From the NCBI GenBank assembly GCA_029866325.1, contig JARWZO010000006.1, forward strand, positions 1 to 64,000: a DNA stretch of 64,000 nucleotides, in the 5' to 3' direction. The DNA comes from Fluviicola sp. Lineage in GTDB: Bacteria > Bacteroidota > Bacteroidia > Flavobacteriales_D > Crocinitomicaceae. Shown here piece after piece: positions 28,701 to 40,300 of this stretch (its first letter is position 1; each line of letters begins with the position of its first letter). Both the position numbers and the translations under genes were made by a program. The notes beneath the pieces were generated by a model, which saw only the letters and a program-made list of their open reading frames with translations, searched no databases and had not been told where the DNA came from.

Positions 28701-31329
28701 ACAAATACTTGATTCGCTCAAACGCGTAAGTTGGCAATGAGATTCTTCTTCGTGTTTCGTTTTGGTGATAATTGTTCCAATCGATGGCAACTCCAGCGCT
28801 CCAAAGTCTTCCAATTCGGTTTGTAACGTATTTACTATCGTCTTCTTTTTCTTTGACCGTTCTTAAGAGATTGACCACCGGATAGGACGTTTTCCCTAAA
28901 TGTTGTTTTACCAAACTACTTAGCGAGTGACCTGCTCCAACTTCAACAAAAACCAACTCTTCTTCCAATGACAGTAATGTCTCTATCCCTTTTGAAAACT
29001 GAACCGTTTCTCGCAAATGTCTCACCCAATATTCGGCAGACGTAGCCTCGGATTCTTTGATGAATTCACCTGTCAAATTAGAAATAAATGGCTTTTTGAG
29101 TGGATTGCGCGTCACGCTTTCAACCGTTGTTCTGTATGCGTCAAGTATTGAATCTTGCATTGAAGAGTGAAACGCATGCGAGGTATGCAATCGAACAAAT
29201 GGAACACCCTTTTCGTTCAATTGGGCTGATAACATTTCCATTGCTTCCGAATCGCCGGATAACACCAACTGTTCAGGACCGTTGATTCCTGCAAGAGAAA
29301 CCCGATCGTTTAAATACTGGTTGATTTGAGTTTTAGTTGCTGAAACGCTGAACATCACACCTGGTGCCAGTGAATACATTAATTCTCCGCGTTTGAGAAC
29401 CAAGCGGATTGCGTCTTCAAAACTGAAAACACCATCCAAACATGCAGCAACATACTCGCCGATACTATGGCCAATCATGTAGTTAGGTGTTACTCCATAA
29501 GATAGCAACAATTGTGCTAACGAATGCTCTAACAAAAAGATTAAGCCTTGCGCGTAACGGGTTTGGTTGATTGTCAAATCATCCTGCGAATCTGAAAAAA
29601 GTATCGCTTTGAAGTCCTGTCCGCTAATAGATTGAATCAGCTCAAAGCCTTTGTCCATCTCCGAACGGAAAAAAGGATCCGTATCATAAAGACCTTTACC
29701 CATGTTCAAATACTGCGAACCTTGACCCGAAAACAAGAACACAACAGATTTAGATCCTTCTTTTATTTTGGATTGATCCGTAGCTTGAGAAGTCTCCAAA
29801 AGAGAAAGCAATTCAGAACGATCTTCAAACACAAATGACTTACGGTATCGGAAATGTTTTCTACCCACGTGATATGTATAAGCCATATCGTCGAGGTCCA
29901 AATCTGGATTTTCTTCTACAAAGGTCTTAAGACTTTCCAAATAATTATTAAATGATTTTTCTGTCTTAGCCGACAGCGTCATTATTTTATGACTTGGCAC
30001 TTCTTCCACTTTTTCCAAAGCAGGAGCTTCTTCTAAAATAACATGTGCATTTGTGCCTCCAACTCCAAAAGAGCTCACACCAGCACGAAGTGGCAAATCG
30101 CCTTTATTTTCCCAATCACGCAATTCTGTATTGACATAAAAAGGACCTGCTTCAAAATCAATTTCTTCGTTGGCTTCAGTATAATTTAAACTGGCCGGAA
30201 TTTGTTTGTATTTCAGGCATAAACTTGCTTTAATCAACCCGGCTACTCCAGCTGCCGCATCAGAGTGACCGATATTTGTTTTCACAGACCCGATCGCACA
30301 CGAATGATCTTTGTTCCAGTTAAAAGCAATATTAAGGGCTTCTACTTCAATTGGATCACCCAACTTAGTTGCTGTTCCGTGTGTTTCGATATATGAAATG
30401 GATTCGGGTTCAACCTTAGCAAATTTTTGGGCTTTTCGGATACACTCTACTTGCCCCTCAACACTTGGAGCGGTGAATCCAACCTTTCTATTACCATCAT
30501 TATTAATGGCGCTTCCCTTAATCACCGAATAAATCTGGTCACCATCCTTGATCGCATCAGTTAATCTTTTTAGCACCACTGCTCCTGCTCCTTCGCTCCA
30601 AACAGTACCACTTGCATTTTTATCAAAAGCCCGACAATGTCCGTCCATAGAAACAATCGATCCTTCTTCATACATATAACCTTTGCGTTTACGGGTATCG
30701 ATAGACACTCCTCCTGCCACGGCCATTTTCGATTCTCCTAACAATAAACTTTTACAGGCAAGATTGATGGCTACCAACGAAGTAGAACACGCGGTATTCA
30801 TCGTAAATGTAGGGCCCTTCAGGTTGAGTTTGTATGCCAAAAGCGAACCTAAATAATCCTTGTTATTCAAGTGACTCAGGGTTAATTCGTCAACCATTGG
30901 AGGATTGTTCTTGAGACTGGAAAAAACCTTCCAATTCAAATCTTCACCGCCTCCGGCAAACAATCCGATAGAACCTTTCATTTCATCAGGATTATACCCC
31001 GAATCTTCCAATGCTTCCCACATACATTCGTGGTAAATCCTGTGCATCGGATTCATGAACGTTGCATCCATCGGACGGTAATCAAAAAACTTTGAATCAA
31101 AACAATCTTTATTGTTGATGAAGATATTTGACTTTACGAAATTGGGGTTCTTTAATGTCCGCTCATCTACACCTTGCGCGAGTAATTCTTCATCTGACAA
31201 AAACTGAACAGATTCGACACCATTTACAAGATTATTCCAATATTCTCTCCAGTTATTTGCCCCGGGATAACGGCATGCCATACCGATTACAGCAATTTCT
31301 AAGCCTGTATATTTTTGATTATTCTTCAT
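22708..31329 (-). CDS. PKS-NRPS hybrid: KS - AT(malonyl) - KR - DH - ACP - C - A(Ser) - PCP
   Basis: 2873 aa. KS: TACSTSLVAIN near 178. AT: GHSIGEYVA near 620 with HAFH near 721, so malonyl. KR: GGTGGIG near 1156 with VCSSINSV and GYIAGNNF. DH: EHRIYEGNAVMPG near 1401 and a C-terminal HPAIFDMCTQ. ACP: GGDSLKVM near 1778. C: HHIIADAMS near 1965, where the usual DGWS glycine is Ala. A: YVIYTSGSTGNPKG near 2423, pocket DVWHISLID, Ser-like. PCP: FFELGGDSLKVI near 2816. The KR precedes the DH, the reverse of the usual DH-KR order, and the DH motif has one extra residue between His and Gly. The predicted step adds a C2 unit, reduces and dehydrates it, then adds Ser. The start overlaps the preceding NRPS by 11 nt. 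Confidence 0.95.
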   Translation of the reverse strand: MKNNQKYTGLEIAVIGMACRYPGANNWREYWNNLVNGVESVQFLSDEELLAQGVDERTLKNPNFVKSNIFINNKDCFDSKFFDYRPMDATFMNPMHRIYHECMWEALEDSGYNPDEMKGSIGLFAGGGEDLNWKVFSSLKNNPPMVDELTLSHLNNKDYLGSLLAYKLNLKGPTFTMNTACSTSLVAINLACKSLLLGESKMAVAGGVSIDTRKRKGYMYEEGSIVSMDGHCRAFDKNASGTVWSEGAGAVVLKRLTDAIKDGDQIYSVIKGSAINNDGNRKVGFTAPSVEGQVECIRKAQKFAKVEPESISYIETHGTATKLGDPIEVEALNIAFNWNKDHSCAIGSVKTNIGHSDAAAGVAGLIKASLCLKYKQIPASLNYTEANEEIDFEAGPFYVNTELRDWENKGDLPLRAGVSSFGVGGTNAHVILEEAPALEKVEEVPSHKIMTLSAKTEKSFNNYLESLKTFVEENPDLDLDDMAYTYHVGRKHFRYRKSFVFEDRSELLSLLETSQATDQSKIKEGSKSVVFLFSGQGSQYLNMGKGLYDTDPFFRSEMDKGFELIQSISGQDFKAILFSDSQDDLTINQTRYAQGLIFLLEHSLAQLLLSYGVTPNYMIGHSIGEYVAACLDGVFSFEDAIRLVLKRGELMYSLAPGVMFSVSATKTQINQYLNDRVSLAGINGPEQLVLSGDSEAMEMLSAQLNEKGVPFVRLHTSHAFHSSMQDSILDAYRTTVESVTRNPLKKPFISNLTGEFIKESEATSAEYWVRHLRETVQFSKGIETLLSLEEELVFVEVGAGHSLSSLVKQHLGKTSYPVVNLLRTVKEKEDDSKYVTNRIGRLWSAGVAIDWNNYHQNETRRRISLPTYAFERIKYLSEVDPYDFGAGMNVNMNNQPDKELSDWFYLPSWKSSSLSHKSRTVFETPPTLVMFTENSGIGEALEQKYIEHGWPVIKVIPGTSFKKESENSFEVNPLNNEDFNQLFEAIYKGEDSVLSIVYLWGISAYSSEPLTVKSFDEAHDLCFYGLINIAKSIGDTSIIGKVILKSITSSLFNVLAGEKVNTKSAIGTGPIYVIPHEYPNVYTQNIDIEYYSTKAEATLIATDIFNELLSESTERIISFRKSQRWIRTFEPVHIEESTNSIQRFKDDGIYVITGGTGGIGLALAETISKGAKAKLILVGRSHFPSKDTWANEIEGLPEYDIFRKTLTRLTALEDAGTEIIYMRADVSDDQAMKELSDKIHATYGKVDGIIHSAGVPDGKVIQFTNKELTDKIFASKIKGAILLKKHFGDASFMIVCSSINSVLSSPGQVGYIAGNNFLDAFTHDNTANGFNTIAINWNVWQDSGLAVNATLNQYDYNRFEVKESRIYEHPIYKKRVDITNDEIAFLSYFNPEKSWFLNEHRIYEGNAVMPGTGYIELIRSAVELLEKSNQMAFHNLVFKMPMIAEDGKDREVQTLIKREKGRLKTLIRSRDRSQSYEWITHIEVEVELIAKDTQKRQMNLDEIRQMGNDELTKVAQNNIILYDNSLYGPRWENRKSVLCGKDFQLTEIALKDEFLSDLLNYKLHPAIFDMCTQYDDPRKKDDEPFLPFAYKKLTILGEFPGKVYSYIRSYPNNNFEESEVWYDISVLGEDGTVLVDIEKFTLMRIPERAVRTKKGGVRAYSMDNEAQILAQGKIEGISDEEGKEIFARLMDERYSQVFIWVRDLNNELKQQIELAKKESNVMNHEQSSSDGFSFERPELSVNYEAPVTKTEQVLAEVWKSFFSYDKIGVHDDFFELGGDSLKVMSVTSLIQKKLNVSLQVNQFFSYPTIKELAEYLDNSDENQTTSEIVPVEKREYYPVSAAQKRMFVMNQMALQSTNYNFPFFIELSDQMDVLRLEEAFSKLIMRHESLRTSFKLTEEGVVQVIHNYEDLVVKLIVTDTTKDRVEKEFNRFLRPFDLSTAPLFRMELLQVAGGASILLVDLHHIIADAMSLEIIRKELFDLYSGADLPELTIQYKDFAAWQNEAFKSGIIENQKKYWLSKFENEIPVLELPLDYTRPDVLSFEGATYNMNLNDDLYQQIKGFTQENNITMYMFFLSVYYIMLHKYSGQDDIVIGSFVLGRNHADLQNMIGMFINTLPIRNYPSDEKTGLDFLNEVKQSAIESFENMDYQYDDLVDNLKLERTVSRNAIFDVTFSYMSFFNDGSSPERPTNTSTTAIEKFLNTTAKNDFNLMCTEGDKMAFEFEYCTKLFKAETIERMATAFETIAFELVAEPRKKIASINLISESEKTQLLTSFNATEKSFRSDKTIVELFEEQVDHCNDKVALIASGKFYSYNLLNEKANQLASYLREQYNVGPNDVVGIKLERSEWMVITILAILKSGGAYTPIDPEFPQNRIDFIVNDSQCKVVIDEAELEKFNASNNYSNSNLIHSTSPNDSAYVIYTSGSTGNPKGCLIEHKSLVNRLDWMWNELNFNTNDVILQKTNYTFDVSVWELLMPLCYGAQMVICPKEDAGIPEKIVSLIAEHQVSCLHFVPSMLNAFVAVVVADDHYLKTVRGLNKVITSGEALSAEIVNKWYANTDVVLHNLYGPTEATIDVTWYKTAKDDERIPIGKPIWNTHMYILSESLELTPIGIIGDICISGVGLSRGYLNNPELTDKQFVGHPFEAGSTLYKTGDLGRWLPDGNIEYVGRKDDQVKIRGYRIEIGEIENALLHYSGIESVAVIVKEDLHNEKQLMAYYTGKTVLNTSEIRLFLGEILPVYMLPVRYIQLDAIPLTTSGKINRKMLPDVNMLGAYTSNEYVAPRNELEEKIVDIWEEVLGREKIGVTDNFFELGGDSLKVIQVITRLQGMVDLQLNIQNVFKYPTIGVLAEHVSFMSDQNKLKIDKTGFIEIDL

Positions 31330-34300
31330 CTTCGATTTGATTTAACAGATTCATTGTTTCTTCCATAATTGTAACCGTCTCCTTCATTTCCTCATCCACA
31401 ATTTCAACATCTATGATGTCTAAATTTTCATCCGATTCTATGTATTCTGATAATCCTTGAATATTAGGAAATTTGAATGCGGTTAATACAGTTATTTTCT
31501 TATTCGAGATTTTATTTAATAAGCCTACCATTTTTACTATCTTAATGGAGTTACCACCAAGATCAAAAAAGTTGTCACTCATTCCAATTTTCTCAACTTC
31601 TAGTACATCTTTCCATATTTGTACTATTTTTTCTTCAATTTCATTTCTAGGAGCTATGTAGTCCATGTTATTCGTCAGACTATACTCCTGGATGGAAAGC
31701 AAAGCCTTGCGGTCAATTTTTCCATTGGCGTTTAAAGGTATACTTTTCACTGGTACAAATTGTGCCGGAATCATATAATCCGGCAACTTGTTTTTCAAGT
31801 AGATTTTGAGTTGTTCCTTTAACTTATTGACCCCAAACCATGGTTCATATTCACGTGAAACACTACTTTCCACCTTCGTGTTGTTTGGGTTTCGCGCTTG
31901 ATTTTGATCTGAGATTGCATACACATCATACAGCGATGTCCCTTCCAAATCAGCACTTTGTTCCACTATTACATGGAATCCTCTGGAGATTAGCATTTGC
32001 TCTATAATCTCTAAACGACTCTCCTCATCATGAATTTCAAGAACAATTTGTCTGATTTTTTTCCAATCCTTTTCATCTATTCCATTCAATACATCCATCT
32101 CCGCCTTTTCAACATCGATCTTAAGCAGGTCAATTTGTTGAATTTCGTTTTCGTGAATAACTTGAGAAAGCGTCTTGAGTTGGCATTTATACGATTCGGA
32201 AATTAATCTGTCATTCAACAATTGGCCTATTTCTTCTTCGGAAATTTGATTGGTCTCGTTTCGCTCGGTATTTTGAATAAATTTCTCAACGGTATCCCTC
32301 ACTTCATGTTCTTCGGCATATCTTCCCGAAAGGATTGTTGCGTTGCGATAATAGGTAAAAGTGGCTTCTTCTTCCTTATCGGATAATCCAATATTGAAAA
32401 CATGAAAATTCTCTTTATAAAGTGAGGTATTGCGTTCCAATAAATCAAAAATAGGAGGAACAGGTTCAAATGCGAACACAGTTACATTTTCGGCTATTGT
32501 AGTTGAGTGAATAGAAAACATTCCAAGGTTGGCTCCCACATCTACTATACAAGCATTGTCAGGAATAGTGATTCCATGTTTAAGATAAACTCTGTCCTCT
32601 ACAATTTCTTCATATAGAAATTGCAATTCAGATTTATTATTGGCGTAAATGCTTAATCCATTTGCCAACTCATAAAGTTCGATTTCATCATTAAAATCAT
32701 CTTTGGGGGCTTTGACAATGGTGTTTGCGGTAAAGGCGATGTGTTCATCGGGAACATAATAAACAACCAGTTCTTTATTGTTTTCTCTGGTTTCTTTAAC
32801 CAGAACCACGCTAGAATTTATCGCAGGATGTTCGTGTAACGCGGCTTCAATTTCCCCCAATTCTATGCGGTATCCTCTGATCTTTACCTGATCATCCATT
32901 CTTCCCAAATACTCAACATTTCCATCAGGTAACCAGCGACCTACATCACCGGTTTTGTACATCTGCTTACCGCTATCGAATGGATTCCGCACAAATTTTT
33001 CTGCCGTTTGCTCAGGTTTATTGAGATAACCTCTTGCGAGACCATCTCCGGCAATCATAATTTCTCCGGCAACTCCAATGGGGAGAAGTAGATTCTGCGA
33101 ATCCAAAATATAGATTTCAGTGTTTGAAATCGGTTTCCCGATAGGAATTTTTCGATCATCTTTGGAAGTCGTGAAATGGGTTACATCTATAGAGGCTTCT
33201 GTAGGACCGTACAAATTGTGAATCGGGATATCTACTTTTTCATACCACCTTCTTACCAAATCAGGAGCTAATGCTTCTCCGCTAGTAATCAATTTGGTAA
33301 GGCCAGACATTCTTTCGGTCAAATCTCTATAGGTAAAAATTGAAGAGATAAAAACATCCAACATGCTCGGAACAAAATGCAAGCAGGTAACCTGGTGTTT
33401 TTGAATTAATTCCAATATTCTATCCGGTGATGCAATGTCATTTTTATGACATAAAACCATTTTTGTTCCCCAACAAAGTGGCATGAAAATTTCCCATACC
33501 GACACATCAAAAGTAAACGTGGTTTTTTGAAGAATAACGTCTTTAGAAGTGAAGCCATATTGTTCCCACATCCATTGGATACGATTTACTACTCCACGAT
33601 GCTCCAGCATACATCCTTTCGGATTTCCGGTTGATCCTGAAGTGTAAAGTACATAGGCCAAATTGGAGGACGTTGTATCAAGAGCAGGGTTTTCACTTGA
33701 AAACTGATCGCTTTTTTTCTTGAAGCGACCTAATTCCAGTTCGTCAATCACAACTTTTGCCTTACTATCTTCTAAGATATAATTCAATCTGAGGGTAGGA
33801 TATTCCGGGTCAATGGGCATATAAGCGGCTCCGGATTTCAAAATCCCAAGAATGGAAATAATCATCCACTCACTTCTGTCAAGCATTACTCCGATTAACT
33901 CGTCTGGCAAAATAGCGTATTCCTTTCTCAGGTAATCACCCAGTTGATTTGCCTTTTCATTTAACTCACGATAGGTGTATGATCGATTTTCAATCACCAA
34001 TGCAACACTTTCAGGCGTTTTGTCCACTTGTTCTTCAAACAATTGTACCAGAGTTGCTTCGGTACGGTATGCCATTTTTGAATTATTGAATCCATGAATC
34101 AAGCGTTGTTGTTCCGATTCCGTCAAAAAGACCAATTGATTAAGCGATTCTTGAGGAGACGAAATAACTTTTTCTGATAATTGGACAAAATGAGTTGCCA
34201 GTTGAAAAACGGTTTCCTGCTTGTATATATCACTATTGAAAACCATTGTAAGCTCCAATGCATCATCAACTTCCTCAAAATTGAAAACCAAATCGAATCG

Positions 34301-37300
34301 GCTCATTGCATTATCAACACCTTGGTATTCTGATAATACAAAATCAGTATTTGCAGTAGTTTCGGCATTCAATTTGGTGTTTTGAAGTACGAGCATTACT
34401 TCAAATAATGCGTTTCTGCTTAAATCTCTTTTTAGATTTAGCGAATCGACCAATTCATCGAATTGAAATGCTTGATTTTCGTATGCCTTTAATGTAAGTT
34501 CTTTGCACTGCGCCAATAGTTGATGAAAACTATCTTGCTCATTAAATGTAGTTCTGAAAGCTAAGGTATTTAGGTAGAGGCCTATTTGATTCTCTAGTTC
34601 TACATGACCTCTACTAGCTATCGGACTTCCAATAATGATGTCTGTCTGCTTGGTGTATTTGTAAAGAAGCGCATTTAAAATTGTTAGCAAACTCATGAAC
34701 AAGGTGGTTCCTGTTTCCTGAGAAGCATTTTTCAGATCTTGACTTAATTTTTTATTGAACACCGTTTTAAACGATTTTCCGCGATACGTTTTTATGGCTG
34801 GTCTCACCCAATCTCCTTGTAACTCTAACACCGGAATTTCACCTTCAAACTGTTTGAGCCAATAAGCTTTTTGTAATTGGAGCTCTGGTTTTTTTAATTG
34901 TTCGTGTTGCCAATTGGCAAAGTCTTTGTAATGAATCCGCAATGGCGTCAATGTATTGACTTCATTATTCTGATGCAGATTGTAAAAAAGAAGTAATTCT
35001 TTTATCACAATCTGCATAGACCAGCCATCGCTGATAATATGGTGCATCACATAACTAAAGATCCATTCGTTCTCTTCAATCTGAAGCAAAGTTGCTCTGA
35101 TGAGAGGTCCTTTCTCCAAATCGAATGATGCATTAAATTCTGATTGAATCAGGTCATGAAGGAGCATTTGTTGAGATACCATCCCTCTTAAATCTTGCTT
35201 CACAATTTTAAAACCTATTGCCTCCTCAGCTAAAATAAATTGCTTTACTTCTCCTTGATTGTCTTCTTTAAAGACAGTTCTTAAGCTTTCGTGACGTGAA
35301 AAAAGTGCGTGAAATGCAAAATCTAACGAGTCTTCATTAATTGAACCGGAAAACCGGAAAACTCCTGGCATGTTGTAGGCCACATTAGCTTCAGTGATTT
35401 GACTAAGTATCCATAACCTTTTTTGCGAAGCTGTTAGTTCATAGTTGGGTGCCAATTCCAACCCTGGGATAATAAGAAAAGCCGTTTTACCCGTCTGCTG
35501 AATTAATGTTGCCTGCTGTTCTATTGTGGTATGGGTAAAAAGATCCGCCAATGGTATTTTTACATCAAAAACCTTGTGAATTTTAGTACTTAAACGGGTT
35601 ACACTTAAGCTATGTCCACCGATTTCAAAAAACCCCTGATGAATCCCAGAAACTTTCTTGTGCAATAATTCTTCCCAGATATTGGCTAATTTAATTTCTG
35701 TTTCGGTACAAGGGGCAACATCATTCGCCGCTCTTAAATCAATCGAATTATCCAATAAATTGACCAATTTATTTCGATCAGCTTTACCATTTGATGTAAG
35801 CGGGATGCTATCCACTACTACAAAATGGCCAGGAATCATATATGCAGGAAGCTGATGGGATAAATACGATCGTATTTCATTCGAAGAAAGTTGAACATCG
35901 CTTACAACAAATGCTACCAATTCCTTCCTATTCTCTTCATCAGCTTTTGCAAGTACAAGTGCCGCAGTAATTGCCGAATGGTTTTGCAGTACAGATTCAA
36001 TTTCGCCCAATTCGATTCGATATCCTCTAATCTTTACCTGATCATCAATTCTACCAAGAAACTCTATATTTCCATTAGAAAGCCATTTACCCAGATCACC
36101 CGTTTTGTATAACAATTGATCGTTGAAATAAGGGTGTTTGATAAATTTCGCATTCGTTAATTCCGGTTGATTGAAATATCCTCTTGCCAAGCTTTTTCCT
36201 GAAACACAAATTTCTCCCTGAATACCAATAGGAACCAAATTCAACTTATCATCAAGGATATAAACTGAATTATTTGCTATTGGTTTTCCAATAGGAATTG
36301 AAGATTCTGAATCGGTAACAGTAAAGCTGGTGGTTACAACCGTATTTTCAGTTGGTCCATAATTATTCACTACCTGATAGTTGGTTTTGGTAACGCGATG
36401 AAGCTGATCACCACCCAACAATAAGTAACGCAATGATTGATTATCGATTTCTTGAAACTGTTCGGCAAATTGTGTTGGTAAAAAGCTAATACTAATTTTA
36501 TTGTTCTCGTAAAAAGCATTGAGTGAAACCGTGTCCAAACGAATGTCTTCCGGTACAATGTATACCGATGCTCCGCTCAATAAATAAGGGAATAGTTCCC
36601 AAACACTGGCATCAAATGCAACTCCTGCGTATAGAGTAGCGCGGTCATTTTCACTAATTGAAAAATGAGATTGATGCCAAAACACCAGGTTTACAACATT
36701 CGCATGTTCCACAATAACCCCCTTCGGTTTGCCCGTTGTGCCTGAAGTATAGATCACATAAGCAGCATCGTTTGGATCGTTGATCAGATCTATCGCAGCA
36801 TTCGAATAATTGTGCTCCAGAGATTCAAAACGTTCCAGTTCATCTGTATCAATCAATAATTTGCAACCGCTGTCAGATTTGATATAAGCAATCCGTTCTG
36901 CCGGCGATTCAGGGTCGATTGGTACATAAGCCGCTCCCGATTTCAATATTCCCAACAACGCTATTACCTGCCATTCACTTCTATCCAAAACAATACCAAC
37001 CAAATCTTCACGCTGAATCCCATACATCGTTCGCAGGTACAAACCAAAACGCGTAGAGAGGAGATCCAACTCTGCATAACTCAACTGCTCGCCTTTGTGA
37101 ACTAGGGCAATGTTGGTAGGGTGGTTGAGCACCGCATGAGCAAAAAGTTCCGTAATAGTCCCTGCAGGATAAGATACCTCTGTGGCATTAAAATCATTCA
37201 ATAAAACCGATTTCTCACCCGTACTTATGTAGTCGATCTTGTTTAGAGACAATGTCGGGTCAGCACAAACTCCACCGATAACACCCTCGAAGTGCGTTAG

Positions 37301-40300
37301 CATCCGACCGATTGTCTCCGGTTCAAACAAATCCGAGTTGTATTCTATACTCAGTAATAATCCTTCAGGTAATTCACTAAAATGAAAGGTTAGGTCAAAC
37401 TTCGTTACAACCTGATCCGATTCCTCATAAGGTAAAATCGTAACATCACCCAATGATCTGGAAACAACCTCCTGATCGTTCAGGTTTTGAAGTACCATCA
37501 TCACATCAAAAAGTGCATTACGACTCAGGTCCCGTTGCACCGAAAGGGCTTCAACCAATTCATCAAACGGATACGATTGATGGGCATACGCTTCAAGGGC
37601 AACCGAAACCGACTCTTGAAGCACATCCAAAAAGGTAGCTTGTTGCGAAAAACGACTTCGGAAGACCAGTGTGTTTACATAATAACCTATCTGATTTTCC
37701 AAATCAATGTGATCACGGCCTGCAACCGGACTACCGATCAGGATATCATGCTGACCTGTATATCGGTAAAAAAGAGTGTTTAATGCAGCCAACAAACTCA
37801 TGTATAACGTCGCACCGTGTGATGCACCAAGTTCATGAAAATCTGCTACCAACGAAGGCTCCAAAAGAAGCGATAACTTCGAACCGTTATAGGTCTTCAA
37901 CGCAGGACGAAGATGATCAAAAGGTAGATCCAGGATCGGTAGATCGCCTCCCAATTGATTCATCCAATACGATTTACTTGATGAGAAAGCCTCAGTCTTA
38001 AGCTTCGATTGTTGCCAGTAAGAGTAGTCTTTGTAGTGCACACGAAGTGAAGCCTTTTCCGGTGCAATACCTGCTATCAAACCGGAGTAATTCTCAACTA
38101 ATTCATCTATCAGTACATTCATCGACCAGCCGTCACTAATGATATGGTGCATTGAAAAACTGAAAACATAACTTTGATCGGAGACTTGATAAATCCGGGC
38201 CCGTAACAAAGGTCCCTTTGATAAATCAAATGGTGTAACAAACTCAGAAGCGATGCCCTCACGAACAAGCTCTAAGTTGTTGGCAGAATCCCTCAGATCT
38301 TCGTAATCCATTACGAAGTTGGGCTCCGGTTGAATAATCTGAAAAAGCGCTCCTTCCGGATTCTCATAAATAACTGTTCTCAAGATCTCATGACGCTCTT
38401 GAAGCAGCTCAAACGACGCATTCAATTTATCACGGTCCAAAACACCCTCGAACCGGTATGCACCAGACATATTATAAGCAATGTTCCCTTGCGAAAACTG
38501 ACTTAAAACCCACAATCGACGCTGTGACGATGACAGCGGATAGAATTCCAGCTTTGGTGCCGTTTCAAAAAACGCATAATCGCTCCTCTCAGATTCAACA
38601 AGCAAACGCCCCAAAGACTCAATCGTGGTATGTGTAAACAACAACTTGAGGTCCACTACAACACCAAATGATTGATAAATACTATTCTTTAGGCGAAGTG
38701 CCTTCAAACTATGACCTCCCAATTCAAAGAAATCATCCTTGATACCAATACGATCCTGACCTAACAATTCCTGCCAAATCAATACCAATTTCTCCTCCTC
38801 CTTAGTTTTAGGCTCACTATATTCAACCGATCTCAGAATGTTTTTACTTGTTGGAACAGGTAATTTCTTTTTATCAATTTTTCCATTATTGGTCAACGGA
38901 AAATCTGCTATCGAAATAAAATATTCCGGCAGCATATACTCTGGCAAAAAGGTTTTTAGGTGATTTCTGACTTCAGTTATATTGACTTTCTGTTCTTCTG
39001 ATTTAATATAGGCAACAAGATAATTTTCGCCCTTTTCATTTTTAAACGACAGAGCTATCGCATTCCGAATAGGTTTGTAACTTGTTAACGCGTTTTCAAT
39101 TTCACCTAATTCTATGCGATGACCCCTTATCTTAATTTGTTCGTCTTTTCTACCGGCAAAATGAAGCTGTTGATTCTCCCATTTTCCAAAATCTCCCGTT
39201 CGATAAAGTCGAACTCCATCTAAAACAGGTACATGGATAAATTTTTCATCTGTTAGTTCTGAATTATTTCTATACCCTTTTGCAACCCCTGCACCACCTA
39301 TACAAATTTCGCCTATAAACCCATCCGGCACCTCTTGACCTTGTCCATTCAGCAAATAGATTTTTGTATTGGCGATTGGTATACCGATAGTTCCTATATC
39401 TTCTTTGGAAGATATACGATTGCATGTAGACCAAATGGTTGTTTCGGTTGGACCATACATATTCCAAAATTCCGAAGACGCACTCAATAAGCGTTCAGCA
39501 AGTGAACGATTCAGCAGTTCACCTCCGCAAAGTATTTTTAATCCCTGATTTCCACTCCAGCCGCTATCAAACAACATTTGCCAGGCAGATGGGGTTGCTT
39601 GCATGAACGATATATCGCTATCCGATAATACGTTCTTCAATGATTCTGCGTCTTTGACCATCTCTGAAGATGCAAGCACAACAGTTGCGCCTGTTATTAG
39701 AGGTAAGAACAGCTCCAATACCGAGATATCAAAAGAGTAAGTTGTTGTGGCAAGAAACCTGTCAGAAGCGGAAATAGCTATCCGTTCTTGCAAATCTATC
39801 AATAGATTCAACACATTTCCATGCGTAATTTCAACTCCTTTTGGAGCGCCAGTTGAACCGGAAGTGTAGATTACATAACATAAATCATTCGCTGATAAAG
39901 AAGAATCGATCGGTTCAAAATATACAGCTGTTTTTATCGGTTCAATTTCTTCAAGAAAAACAACATTTTCGTCAAATGGTTGTAGTCTTTCTTGAAATAA
40001 CTCTTGTGAAAGAATCAATTTTAACGAACTATCATTGACATAATGGGCAATTCTGCTTTCCGGTAAATCCGGGTCAATTGGTAAATAGGCTCCTCCTGAT
40101 TTCAAAATACCGATCAAAGCAGGTAATAGTTGTTCGGATCGTTTCAGGAATACACCAACCAAATCACCTTGCTTTAATTTACAGTCATTTCTCAAATAGT
40201 GAGCTATCCGATTACTTTGTCTGTCAAGCTCAGAATAAGAAATAATGTTCTCTTCAAACTCGAAAGCTGTATTATCAGGATTTTCAGTTACCTGTGCTTC

